A stretch of 64,000 nt of DNA from Streptomyces sp. NBC_01235. Its GTDB lineage: Bacteria > Actinomycetota > Actinomycetes > Streptomycetales > Streptomycetaceae. Below, piece by piece: positions 50,558 to 58,095 of this stretch. Location of the stretch: positions 5,270,001 to 5,334,000 of the forward strand of contig NZ_CP108513.1 in NCBI RefSeq assembly GCF_035989285.1, written 5' to 3'. Numbering within the stretch: position 1 is the first letter of the stretch; each line of letters begins with the position of its first letter. The notes under the pieces are model-generated. The model searched no databases, was not told where the DNA came from, and saw nothing but the letters and a program-made list of their open reading frames with translations. Both the position numbers and the translations under genes were made by a program.

Positions 50558-51970
50558 ATGGCTTCCACGCACGACACGGCTGCTCGGGGTGCTGAGGTGC
50601 TGGTCGCGTCCAACCGCGGTCCGGTCTCCTACGAGGTGCGCGAGGACGGCTCGCTGCACGCGAAACGCGGTGGCGGCGGGCTGGTCTCCGGCCTGTCGGC
50701 CATCGGCCCCGACGCGGGCGCCCTCTGGGTGTGCGCGGCGCTCTCCGACGGCGACCGGGAGGCGGTCCGGCGCGGGGTCGGCGAGGAGGGCGTGCGCATG
50801 CTGCCCATTCCGGCCGACGTGCACGCCGACGCCTACAACGGCATCGCCAACTCGGTGCTCTGGTTCATCCACCACCTCCTCTACCTGACCCCGCTGGAGC
50901 CGGTCTTCGACACGGAGTTCCGCCGCCAGTGGGCGTCGTACGAGGCCTACAACCGCGCCTTCGCGGAGGCGCTGGCGCAGGAGGCGGCGCAGGGTGCGGC
51001 CGTCCTCGTCCAGGACTACCACCTGTGCCTGGTCCCCGGGATGCTCCGCGAGCTGCGCCCCGACCTGCGCATCGGCCACTTCTCGCACACCCCGTGGGCG
51101 CCGGTCGACTACTTCGGCATCCTGCCCGGGGACATCCGCGAGCAGCTGCTCCAGGGGATGCTCGGCGCGGACCGCCTGGGCTTCCTCACCCGTCGCTGGG
51201 CGAACGCGTTCGCCGCGTGCTGTACGGAGTTCGCCGGAGAGCCGGCGAAGACGCAGATCGGCGTGCACGGTCTCGGCGCCGACGCCGACTTCCTGCGGGA
51301 GCGCTCGCACCGGCCGGACGTCGACGAGCGGATGGAGGAGCTGCGTGCGCAGATCGGCGAGGGGCGCAAGACGATCGTCCGCGTCGACCGCACCGAGCTG
51401 TCCAAGAACATCGTGCGCGGGCTCCTGGCCTACCGGCAGCTGCTCGACGACCACCCGGAGTGGCGCGAGAGGGTCGTCCACGTGGCCTTCGCCTACCCCT
51501 CCCGCCAGGATCTCGCCGTCTACCGCGACTACATGGCGGAGGTGCGGCGCCTGACGGAGGAGATCAACTCCGGCTACGGCACCCCGGGCTGGACGCCGGT
51601 CCTGCTGAACCTGGAGGACGACTTCGCCCGTTCCCTGGCCGCCTACCGTCTGGGCGACGTGGCCCTGGTGAACCCGATCCGGGACGGTATGAACCTGGTC
51701 GCCAAGGAGGTCCCGGTCGTCTCCGACCAGGGCTGCGCGCTGGTGCTGTCCCGGGAGGCCGGGGCGTACTGGGAGCTGGGCGAGGACGCGATCGTCGTCA
51801 ACCCGTACGACGTCCTGGAGACCGCCCGCGCCCTGTACGAGGGGCTGACCATGAAGCCGGAGGAGCGTGCCGAGCGCACGAAACGCCTGACGGCGGCGGC
51901 GACCGCACTCCCCCCGGCCCAGTGGTTCCTCGACCAGCTGACCGCCCTGCGGGAGATCCAGCCGACCTGA
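50558..51970 (+). CDS. otsA: Trehalose-6-phosphate synthase (GT20)
   Basis: Joins glucose from a nucleotide sugar to glucose-6-phosphate. The 470-residue GT-B enzyme keeps the active-site residues: the N-terminal SNRGPVSY and RGGGGLVSGL, VQDYHLCLVP (Asp near 146), FSHTPWAP (His near 170), VDRTELSKNI (Arg and Lys near 280-285), and PIRDGMNLVAKE (Asp near 375). The start is ATG 50558. TAGGTT ends 7 nt before it with no ribosome site (leaderless), and this start was preferred over one 30 nt upstream. Its partner phosphatase OtsB is convergent, immediately downstream. Glucosyl transfer to other acceptors (GT20 cousins in natural-product pathways) cannot be excluded. Confidence 0.92.
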   Translation: MASTHDTAARGAEVLVASNRGPVSYEVREDGSLHAKRGGGGLVSGLSAIGPDAGALWVCAALSDGDREAVRRGVGEEGVRMLPIPADVHADAYNGIANSVLWFIHHLLYLTPLEPVFDTEFRRQWASYEAYNRAFAEALAQEAAQGAAVLVQDYHLCLVPGMLRELRPDLRIGHFSHTPWAPVDYFGILPGDIREQLLQGMLGADRLGFLTRRWANAFAACCTEFAGEPAKTQIGVHGLGADADFLRERSHRPDVDERMEELRAQIGEGRKTIVRVDRTELSKNIVRGLLAYRQLLDDHPEWRERVVHVAFAYPSRQDLAVYRDYMAEVRRLTEEINSGYGTPGWTPVLLNLEDDFARSLAAYRLGDVALVNPIRDGMNLVAKEVPVVSDQGCALVLSREAGAYWELGEDAIVVNPYDVLETARALYEGLTMKPEERAERTKRLTAAATALPPAQWFLDQLTALREIQPT

Positions 51971-51992
51971 GCCCAGCCGGACGCCCGCGCGG

Positions 51993-52074
51993 AGATCAGC
52001 CCACCCGCGCCGCCAGCCGCCGCAGCAGCCCCACCACCCCGGCGGGCCCGTCGACGACGAGGTCCGCGCGGGCG
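51993..52074 (-). repeat. Exact duplicate of the otsB 3' end
   Basis: 82 bp identical to 52157-52238, which contains the last codons and stop of otsB. The 82-bp segment between the copies (52075-52156) reads, on the minus strand, GDVLAFAAFEKPGF in frame with the duplicate, a second degenerate scrap of the OtsB C-terminus. Confidence 0.92.
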
Positions 52075-52159
52075 AAGCCGGGCTTCTCGAATGCGGCGAA
52101 GGCCAGGACGTCACCACCCCGTCCACCCGCGCCGAACAAGCCCGACACCCGCACGAAGA

Positions 52160-53029
52160 TCAGCCCACCCGCGCCGCCAGCCGCCGCAGCAGCCCCACCA
52201 CCCCGGCGGGCCCGTCGACGACGAGGTCCGCGCGGGCGGCCAGTTCGGTGACCTCGGTGCTGCCGCTGCACACCAGCAGGCCGGGGATGCCGTCGGAGCG
52301 CAGTTTCTCGACGGCGGCGAAGGCGGGGAGGTCGCCGAGGTCGTCGCCGGCGTAGAGGACCGACCGCGCGCCGATCTCGCGGACGTGCTCCAGCAGGGCC
52401 ACGCCCTTGTCCATACCGGGCGGGCGCAGCTCCAGGACCATGCGGCCGGGCTCGACGATCAGGCCGTGCCGGGCGGCGAGGTCGGTGAGGGGGGCGCGCA
52501 GGGCGTCGAAGGCGGCCTGGGGGTCGTCGGCGCGGCGGGTGTGGACGGCGACGGCCCGGCCGCCCTTCTCCTCGACCCAGACGCCCGGCCGGTTCCCGGC
52601 CGTTTCCAGGACCTGCGGGAGTTCGGCGCGGACGGCGGCCACTCCGGGGTGCGGGGCGGGGGCGCTCAGGGTGCCGGTGCGGGCGTCCCAGCGTTCGGCT
52701 CCGTAGTGGCCGAGGACGGTGAGATGCGCCAGCCCGTCGACCCCGGCGAACCCGCCGTGCCGTACGGCGACGTCGGCGGGCCGGCCCGTGATCACGGCGA
52801 CGGAGGCGACCTTCGGCGCGAGGACCGCGAGTGCGGGGACGGCGTCGGGGTGCGCCCGGGCGTCCTCCGGGTTCTCGACGATCGGGGCGAGGGTGCCGTC
52901 GAAGTCGAGGGCGACGAGCGTGCGGGAGGGACGGGCCAGGATCGCGGCGAGCGCCTCGCGTCCGGCGGGGGTGGTCGGGGTGGCGGGTTCGGGTGCGGGT
53001 TCCGTGGAGTGCGTCTCTGGGGTGCCCAT
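52160..53029 (-). CDS. otsB: Trehalose-6-phosphate phosphatase
   Basis: Dephosphorylates trehalose-6-phosphate to trehalose. It is a 289-residue HAD phosphatase. Motif I ALDFDGTLAPIVENP (about 40-54, with nucleophile and acid Asp), motif II AVITGRPA, the cap region with GHYGAERWD, motif III Lys in PGMDKGVALLEHV, and motif IV YAGDDLGDLPAF (about 242-253) are all intact. The N-terminal 25 residues are Pro/Thr-rich and disordered. It is convergent with otsA. Because gpgS is in the same cluster and no GpgP was seen, it could also act on glucosyl-3-phosphoglycerate (inference). The last 79 bp of the gene are duplicated downstream. Confidence 0.93.
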   Translation of the reverse strand: MGTPETHSTEPAPEPATPTTPAGREALAAILARPSRTLVALDFDGTLAPIVENPEDARAHPDAVPALAVLAPKVASVAVITGRPADVAVRHGGFAGVDGLAHLTVLGHYGAERWDARTGTLSAPAPHPGVAAVRAELPQVLETAGNRPGVWVEEKGGRAVAVHTRRADDPQAAFDALRAPLTDLAARHGLIVEPGRMVLELRPPGMDKGVALLEHVREIGARSVLYAGDDLGDLPAFAAVEKLRSDGIPGLLVCSGSTEVTELAARADLVVDGPAGVVGLLRRLAARVG

Positions 53030-53058
53030 ACGGCGACGATAGCCGTGAGGCGCCGTCG

Positions 53059-53310
53059 CTAGCGCTCCCCGCGCCTCGACTCCCGCACCCTGCGCAGCCT
53101 GTTCACCGTCACCGGATCGTGGGCCAGCGCCCGCGGATCGTCGAGGAGGGCGTTGAGGAGCTGGTAGTAGCGGACCGGGGACAGGTCCAGTTCCTCGCGT
53201 ATCGCCCGTTCCTTCGCGCCGGGGCCGGGGAACCCGCGCCGCTCCAGGGCCAGGATGTCCCGTTCCCTGGCCCCCAGCCCGTCCGCTTCCTCTGCCTCGC
53301 GCCGCTCCAT
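53059..53310 (-). CDS. DUF3263 protein (helix-turn-helix-like)
   Basis: An 83-residue actinobacterial protein of the DUF3263 type. Its central part, RERDILALERRGFPGPGAKE followed by RAIREELDLSPVRYYQLLNA, has the length and pattern of a sigma-70 region-4-like helix-turn-helix, and the C-terminus is highly basic (RLRRVRESRRGER). DNA binding is therefore likely, but targets are unknown. It lies between the sugar-binding lipoprotein gene (52 bp upstream) and otsB (29 bp downstream), all on the minus strand, so partial co-transcription is possible. Confidence 0.88.
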   Translation of the reverse strand: MERREAEEADGLGARERDILALERRGFPGPGAKERAIREELDLSPVRYYQLLNALLDDPRALAHDPVTVNRLRRVRESRRGER

Positions 53311-53362
53311 GCCCGCACCGTAACGCCCGCCACCGACACTCGGCCCACCCGGCGCGGTCGGC

Positions 53363-54640
53363 TCATTCGCCGGTGCTGTTGTCCAGCGTCGTCGCCGTCG
53401 TCTGGAGATCGCCCAGGACGTCGGCCGGGTTGCCGTTCGCGGTCACGGCCTGGCCGATCCGCTTCTTGATCTCCGCGCTGACCTTCGCCCAGGAGGTCCG
53501 CCCGACGGGGTAGGTCTCGGAGAGCGGGAGTTCCTCCAGGAACGGCTGGAGGGCGGCGTCCTCCTTGGCCGCGCCCATGACGAGGGAGGCGGAGTTGGTG
53601 ACCGGCAGCAGGTCGTACTCGCGGGAGAAGGCGAGCACGTTCTTCTCGCTGTAGACGAAGTCGAGGAAGTCGCCGATCTGCTCGGCGTGCCCGTTCTGCT
53701 TGAAGGCGGTCATCCAGTCGGCGACGCCCATGGAGACCTTGCTCGGGCCGGCGACCCCGGGCATCGGCACCATGCCGAACTTGACGCCCTTGCTCTTCGC
53801 CGTCTTCATCAGCGACGGGTGCCCGTTGAGCATGCCCACGTCGCCGGCGGCGAACGCGGAGAACGCGGCGGCCCGGTTCAGCTTGCCCGGCGCGACCGGC
53901 CCCGTCAGGTCCTTGCCGACCAGCTGGTTCTTCAGCCAGTCGAACGTGTCGACGTTCTCGGCGGAGTCGAGGGTGTAGCTGCTGACGGTCTGCGTGTAGC
54001 CGCCGCCGCCGCTGAGCAGCCACTGCAGGGTCTCGGCCTGCGCCTCCTCGGGGCCGAGGGGCAGCGCGTACGGGTACTTCACGCCCTCGTCCTTGAGCGC
54101 CTTCGCGTCCTTCGCGAGCTCGGCCCAGGTGGTCGGCGGGGTGAGGCCGGCCTTGGCGAAGAGGGTCTTGTTGTAGAACAGCAGCCGCGTGGAGGAGGCG
54201 AACGGCATGCCGTACTGCACCCCGCGCACCTCGCCCGCGCCTGCGAGCTGGGACACGAAGTCGGCCTCGACGGGGATGGAGAGCACGTCGCCGACCTTGT
54301 AGAGGAGGTCCTCGGCGGCGTAGTCGGCGTACGCGCCGATCTGGGCCATGTCGGGGGCCCTGCCCGCGTCGACCATCGCCTTGACCTTGGCGTCGACGTC
54401 GTTCCAGGAGTACACGGTCACGTCGACGGTGACGCCGGGGTGGTCCTTCTCGTACGCCTTGACGAGCTGGTCCCAGTACTTCTTGGAACTGTTGGCGCTG
54501 CTGTCGCCGTAGTCGGCGGCGACGAGTCTGAGGGTGACGTCGTCGGAGTCTCCGGTCAGTCCGCAGCCGGCGAGGACCGCCGCCATGCCGAGGGCGGACA
54601 CCGCCGCGATCGTCCCTGACTTCCCTGCCCGCCGCTCCAC
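53363..54640 (-). CDS. Sugar-binding lipoprotein of an ABC transporter (orphan, DasR-linked)
   Basis: A 425-residue family 1 extracellular solute-binding protein, anchored by a lipobox (VLAGCGL, Cys26) after a signal sequence. Typical features are YWDQLVKAYEKDHPGVTVDV, MVDAGRAPDMAQIG, YGMPFASSTRLLFYNK, PPTTWAELAKDAKALKD, and FAAGDVGMLNGHPSLMK. No permease or ATPase gene is next to it, so it must use membrane components encoded elsewhere. It is divergent from nagK-nagA across two DasR sites, which points to an amino-sugar or chitooligosaccharide ligand (inference from context). The start is GTG 54640, preceded by GGAGATTCG. Confidence 0.9.
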   Translation of the reverse strand: MERRAGKSGTIAAVSALGMAAVLAGCGLTGDSDDVTLRLVAADYGDSSANSSKKYWDQLVKAYEKDHPGVTVDVTVYSWNDVDAKVKAMVDAGRAPDMAQIGAYADYAAEDLLYKVGDVLSIPVEADFVSQLAGAGEVRGVQYGMPFASSTRLLFYNKTLFAKAGLTPPTTWAELAKDAKALKDEGVKYPYALPLGPEEAQAETLQWLLSGGGGYTQTVSSYTLDSAENVDTFDWLKNQLVGKDLTGPVAPGKLNRAAAFSAFAAGDVGMLNGHPSLMKTAKSKGVKFGMVPMPGVAGPSKVSMGVADWMTAFKQNGHAEQIGDFLDFVYSEKNVLAFSREYDLLPVTNSASLVMGAAKEDAALQPFLEELPLSETYPVGRTSWAKVSAEIKKRIGQAVTANGNPADVLGDLQTTATTLDNSTGE

Positions 54641-54712
54641 CGAATCTCCATCTCCTCAACTAATTGTTCATACCATTGGGTCCGCTATTCGGAGTAAGGT
54701 CTACACCACGCA

Positions 54713-54728
54713 AGTGGACTAGACCTCT
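54713..54728. promoter_or_regulatory. DasR operator (dre) 1
   Basis: AGTGGACTAGACCTCT, a close match to the DasR site A(C/G)TGGTCTAGACCA(C/G)T. It lies in the divergent region between the sugar-binding lipoprotein and nagK. It is part of a 25-bp exact direct repeat (54713-54737). Confidence 0.9.
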
Positions 54729-54767
54729 TGCGGGTCCATGAGACGGCACGGTACCCCCAAGAGCGTG

Positions 54768-54783
54768 AGTGGACTAGACCTCT
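54768..54783. promoter_or_regulatory. DasR operator (dre) 2
   Basis: Identical 16-mer to dre 1, 55 bp away and close to the nagK start (54811). The identity extends to 25 bp (54768-54792), which points to duplication of the operator with its flank. Confidence 0.9.
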
Positions 54784-54810
54784 TGCGGGTCCTCGGTCCA
54801 CACTGTTCCG

Positions 54811-55752
54811 GTGAGACATGTCATCGCCCTGGACGTGGGCGGCACCGGGATGAAGGCCGCCCTGGTCGGCGCGGACGGCACGCTGCTGCACCGGGCCCGC
54901 CGGGCCACGGGCCGCGAGCGCGGCCCCGACGCGGTCGTCGCCGGCATCCTCGACTTCGCCGCCGACCTGCGCGGACACGGCGCCCGGCAGTTCGGCGAGC
55001 CCGCCGCCGCGGCCGGCGTCGCCGTACCCGGCATCGTCGACGAGGCGCGCGGCGTCGCCTCCTACGCGGCCAACCTGGGCTGGCGGGACGTCCCCCTGCG
55101 CGAGCTGCTCGCCACCGCGCTCGGCGTTCCGGTCGCCCTCGGCCACGACGTACGCACCGGCGGCCTCGCCGAGGGCCGGATCGGCGCGGCCCGCGGCGCG
55201 GACCGATTCCTGTTCGTGGCGCTGGGCACAGGCATCGCGGGCGCGATCGGCGTCGACGGCCGGGTGGAGGCGGGCGCGCACGGCTTCGCGGGCGAGATCG
55301 GCCACATCGTCGTACGGCCCGGCGGGACCCCGTGTCCGTGCGGGCAGCTCGGCTGCCTGGAGCGGTTCGCGTCGGCGGCGGCGGTGAGCGAGGCGTGGGC
55401 GGCGGCCTGCGGAGACCCGGACGCGGACGCCGCCGACTGCGCCAAGGCCGTCGCGTCCGGCGACCCGAACGCCGTCCGGGTCTGGCAACGGGCCGTGGAC
55501 GCCCTCGCCGACGGCCTGGTCACCGCACTCACCCTGCTGGACCCGCGCACGCTCGTCATCGGTGGCGGCCTCGCGGAGGCGGGGGAAACCTTGTTCACAC
55601 CCCTGCGGACCGCGGTCCGGCAACGGGTGACCTTCCAGAAGCTCCCGGAAATCGTCCCGGCGGCCCTGGGCGACAGCGCGGGATGCCTGGGGGCGGGCCT
55701 CCTGGCCTGGGATCTCCTCAACACGACTGACGGCATGGAGGTAACAACCTGA
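54811..55752 (+). CDS. nagK: ROK-family sugar kinase, probable N-acetylglucosamine kinase
   Basis: A 313-residue ROK kinase, phosphorylating an amino sugar at O6 with ATP. The N-terminal phosphate loop is LDVGGTGMKAAL (about 6-17), GHDVRTGG is the catalytic-Asp motif (about 111), and FVALGTGIAGAI is the second phosphate loop. The ROK zinc site is GEIGHI (His) plus CPCGQLGCLERF (CxCGxxGCxE, about 171-182). GTG 54811 follows two DasR operators closely, as expected for GlcNAc catabolism. nagA begins within its stop codon (TGATG overlap), so the pair is translationally coupled. GlcNAc as substrate is inferred from operon and operators. Confidence 0.88.
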   Translation: MRHVIALDVGGTGMKAALVGADGTLLHRARRATGRERGPDAVVAGILDFAADLRGHGARQFGEPAAAAGVAVPGIVDEARGVASYAANLGWRDVPLRELLATALGVPVALGHDVRTGGLAEGRIGAARGADRFLFVALGTGIAGAIGVDGRVEAGAHGFAGEIGHIVVRPGGTPCPCGQLGCLERFASAAAVSEAWAAACGDPDADAADCAKAVASGDPNAVRVWQRAVDALADGLVTALTLLDPRTLVIGGGLAEAGETLFTPLRTAVRQRVTFQKLPEIVPAALGDSAGCLGAGLLAWDLLNTTDGMEVTT

Positions 55753-56957
55753 TGGCCACCCCCCTAGGGGCGCGGGACAGCGCCGATATGCGGCTCCGCC
55801 GCGAGGCGCGACCAGCCACGACGCACCCGCAGGTACTAGCCGGTGCCAGGGTGGTACTGCCCGCGGGCACGGTGCCCGACGGCCGCGTCACGATCGACGG
55901 CGAGAAGATCACGGCCGAAGCCCCCCACGCAGACGTCGTAGACGTGACCGGTCACTGGCTGGTCCCCGGCTTCATCGACCTGCACAACCACGGCGGCGGC
56001 GGAGCCTCATTCCACGGCAAGGCCGAGGACGTCCAGAAGGCCATCCACACCCACCGTCTGCACGGCACGACCACCCTCGTCGCCTCGACCGTCACCGACG
56101 ACATGGACTTCCTGGTCCGCCAGGCCGGCCTGCTGAGCGAGCTGGCCGAGCAGGGCGACCTGGCCGGCATCCACTTCGAGGGCCCGTTCATCTCGCCGTG
56201 CCGCAAGGGCGCGCACTCCGAGGCGCTGCTGCGCCACCCGGACCCGGCTCAGGTGCGCAAGCTGATCGACGCGGCGCGCGGCCAGGCGCGGATGGTCACC
56301 CTGGCCACGGAGCTTCCCGGCGGTCTGGACTCCGTACGCCTCCTCGCCGAACACGGCGTGATCGCCGCAGTGGGCCACACGGACGCCACCTACGAGCAGA
56401 CGGTTCAGGCCATCGAGGCCGGCGCCACCGTCGCCACCCACCTCTTCAACGCGATGCCGCCGCTCGGCCACCGCGCCCCCGGCCCCATCGCCGCGCTCCT
56501 GGAGGACGAGCGGGTGACGGTCGAGCTCATCAACGACGGCACCCACCTGCACCCGGCCGCCCTGGAGCTGGCGTTCCGTCACGCGGGCCCCCAGCGCGTG
56601 GCGTTCATCACGGACGCGATGGACGCGGCCGGCATCGGCGACGGCCACTACCTGCTCGGCCCGCTGGAGGTCGAGGTCAGCAAGGGCGTGGCCCGGCTGG
56701 TGGAGGGCGGCTCGATCGCGGGCTCCACCCTCACCCTGGACCGCGCCTTCCAGCGGGCGGTGACGATCGACCGGATCCCGGTCGGGGACGTGGTCGCGGC
56801 CCTGTCCGCCAACCCGGCCCGCCTGCTGGGCATCGACGACCGGGTGGGCTCCCTGGAGCCGGGCAAGGACGCCGACCTGGTCCTGCTGGACGAGAACTTC
56901 GAGCTCAAGGGCGTGATGCGCAAGGGGAATTGGGTGGTGGATCCCCAACTGGCCTGA
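55752..56957 (+). CDS. nagA: N-acetylglucosamine-6-phosphate deacetylase
   Basis: Removes acetate from GlcNAc-6-P to give GlcN-6-P, joining GlcNAc import and MurQ-derived GlcNAc-6-P to central metabolism. The 401-residue amidohydrolase has DLHNHGGGG (about 76-84), HFEGPFISPCRKGAH (metal Glu, about 139), AAVGHTDA, VATHLFNAM (His, about 230), and the catalytic Asp in FITDAMDAAG (about 287). It overlaps nagK by one base. Oddity: codons 4-26 (55761-55829) are an intergenic-type Streptomyces repeat inserted in frame, giving PLGARDSADMRLRREARPAT and a few more residues before the usual N-terminus QVLAGARVV. The enzyme is about 23 residues longer than expected at its start. An in-frame ATG at 55788 inside the insert could serve as an alternative start. 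Confidence 0.93.
   Translation: MATPLGARDSADMRLRREARPATTHPQVLAGARVVLPAGTVPDGRVTIDGEKITAEAPHADVVDVTGHWLVPGFIDLHNHGGGGASFHGKAEDVQKAIHTHRLHGTTTLVASTVTDDMDFLVRQAGLLSELAEQGDLAGIHFEGPFISPCRKGAHSEALLRHPDPAQVRKLIDAARGQARMVTLATELPGGLDSVRLLAEHGVIAAVGHTDATYEQTVQAIEAGATVATHLFNAMPPLGHRAPGPIAALLEDERVTVELINDGTHLHPAALELAFRHAGPQRVAFITDAMDAAGIGDGHYLLGPLEVEVSKGVARLVEGGSIAGSTLTLDRAFQRAVTIDRIPVGDVVAALSANPARLLGIDDRVGSLEPGKDADLVLLDENFELKGVMRKGNWVVDPQLA
55761..55829 (+). repeat. Intergenic-type repeat inserted in the nagA coding start (copy 2)
   Basis: 69 bp with the same core as copy 1 at 47726 (ATATGCGGCTCCGCCGCG, then CGACCAGCC and CACCCGCAG). The length is an exact multiple of three and the segment is read through as nagA codons 4-26. 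Confidence 0.8.
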
Positions 56958-56972
56958 AACGTCCGCCCGCAC

Positions 56973-57015
56973 AGGGACGGTGGCCGACCCGAGGGCTGGG
57001 CCGGTCGCCGTCCCT
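56973..57015 (+). terminator. nagA terminator hairpin
   Basis: AGGGACGG..CCGTCCCT outer arms with further inner pairing (GGCCGACCC / GGGCCGGTC), then TTTGG, 16 bp beyond the nagA stop. Confidence 0.75.
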
Positions 57016-57095
57016 TTGGCATGATCGGGCCTCCGGAAGCACGGAAAGCACCGGAAGCACTCGCGCACGCATGCCACCGGGGGAGGTCGGCCCAG

Positions 57096-58025
57096 GTGAT
57101 CCTCACCGTCACCCTGAACACCGCTCTCGACGTCACCTACCGCGTACCCGAGCTGCGGCCGCACACCTCGCACCGGGTGACCGACGTGCGGGAGCGGCCC
57201 GGCGGCAAGGGTCTGAACGTCGCCCGGGTGCTCGCCGCCCTCGGTCACGAGGTGACGGTCACCGGGTTCGTGGGCGGCGCCACCGGCCGCGTCGTACAGG
57301 AACAGCTCGCCGGGGCGACCGGGATCGTCGACGCCCTCGTCCCGGTCGCCGGGGCCACCCGCCGCACGGTCGCCGTCGTCGACGCCCGCACCGGGGACAC
57401 GACCCAGCTCAACGAACCCGGACCGGTCATCGCCCCGGCCGAGTGGTCCGCCTTCCAGGAGGCATACGGGGAACTGCTGCGCGGCGTCGACGCGGTGGCC
57501 CTGTGCGGCAGCCTGCCGCCGGGGGTGCCGGTGGGCGCGTACGCGGTCCTGGTGCGGACGGCCCGGGCCGCGGGCGTCCCCGTCCTGCTGGACACGAGCG
57601 GGGAGGCGCTGCGCCGGGGGGTCGCCGCCCGCCCGGACATCGTCAAGCCGAACGCCGACGAACTGGCCGAACTCACCGGCTCCCACGAGCCTTTGCGCGC
57701 GACGCAGGACGCCCGCAGGCGCGGCGCGCACGCCGTCGTGACCTCGCTGGGCCCTCAGGGCCTGCTCGCAGCCACCCCGGAGGGCGGCTGGCGGGCCGCC
57801 CCGCCGCGCCGCGTCCACGGCAACCCGACGGGCGCCGGCGACGCGGCGGTCGCGGGACTGCTCTCGGGCCTCGTGGAGCGCCTGCCCTGGCCGGACCGCC
57901 TGGCACGCGCCGTCGCCCTGTCCACGGCGACCGTGACGGCCCCGACGGCGGGCGACTTCGACCGGGGAACCTACGAGGAACTGACGGCGCGGGTTTCAGT
58001 CAGGGATGAAGGAAGAGTGGCCTGA
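57096..58025 (+). CDS. PfkB-family sugar-phosphate kinase (1-phosphofructokinase-like)
   Basis: A 309-residue ribokinase-fold kinase. The start is GTG 57096 with GGGGGAGG 8 nt upstream. The N-terminus ILTVTLNTALDVTYRVPELR matches the 1-phosphofructokinase / tagatose-6-phosphate kinase branch. RERPGGKGLNVARVLAALG is the substrate motif (about 34-52), LCGSLPPGV is the switch region, and the catalytic GNPTGAGDAAVAGLLSG anion hole holds the base Asp (about 249). It lies just after nagA but behind a terminator, so it is probably a separate unit. Fructose-1-P or tagatose-6-P are the usual substrates in this branch; which one applies cannot be decided. Confidence 0.88.
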   Translation: MILTVTLNTALDVTYRVPELRPHTSHRVTDVRERPGGKGLNVARVLAALGHEVTVTGFVGGATGRVVQEQLAGATGIVDALVPVAGATRRTVAVVDARTGDTTQLNEPGPVIAPAEWSAFQEAYGELLRGVDAVALCGSLPPGVPVGAYAVLVRTARAAGVPVLLDTSGEALRRGVAARPDIVKPNADELAELTGSHEPLRATQDARRRGAHAVVTSLGPQGLLAATPEGGWRAAPPRRVHGNPTGAGDAAVAGLLSGLVERLPWPDRLARAVALSTATVTAPTAGDFDRGTYEELTARVSVRDEGRVA

Positions 58026-58095
58026 CCCCATGCTGTCGGGATCGGGCAACCGCCGGCAGCCCGACGGCTCCCAGTGGTTCCTCCCGGACCGGCCA

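Noticed and set aside
51996..52271. 91-codon minus-strand frame ending like OtsB
   Set aside because: It arises from the 82-bp duplication of the otsB end; the N-terminal part is an out-of-frame read of otsB with no start signal.
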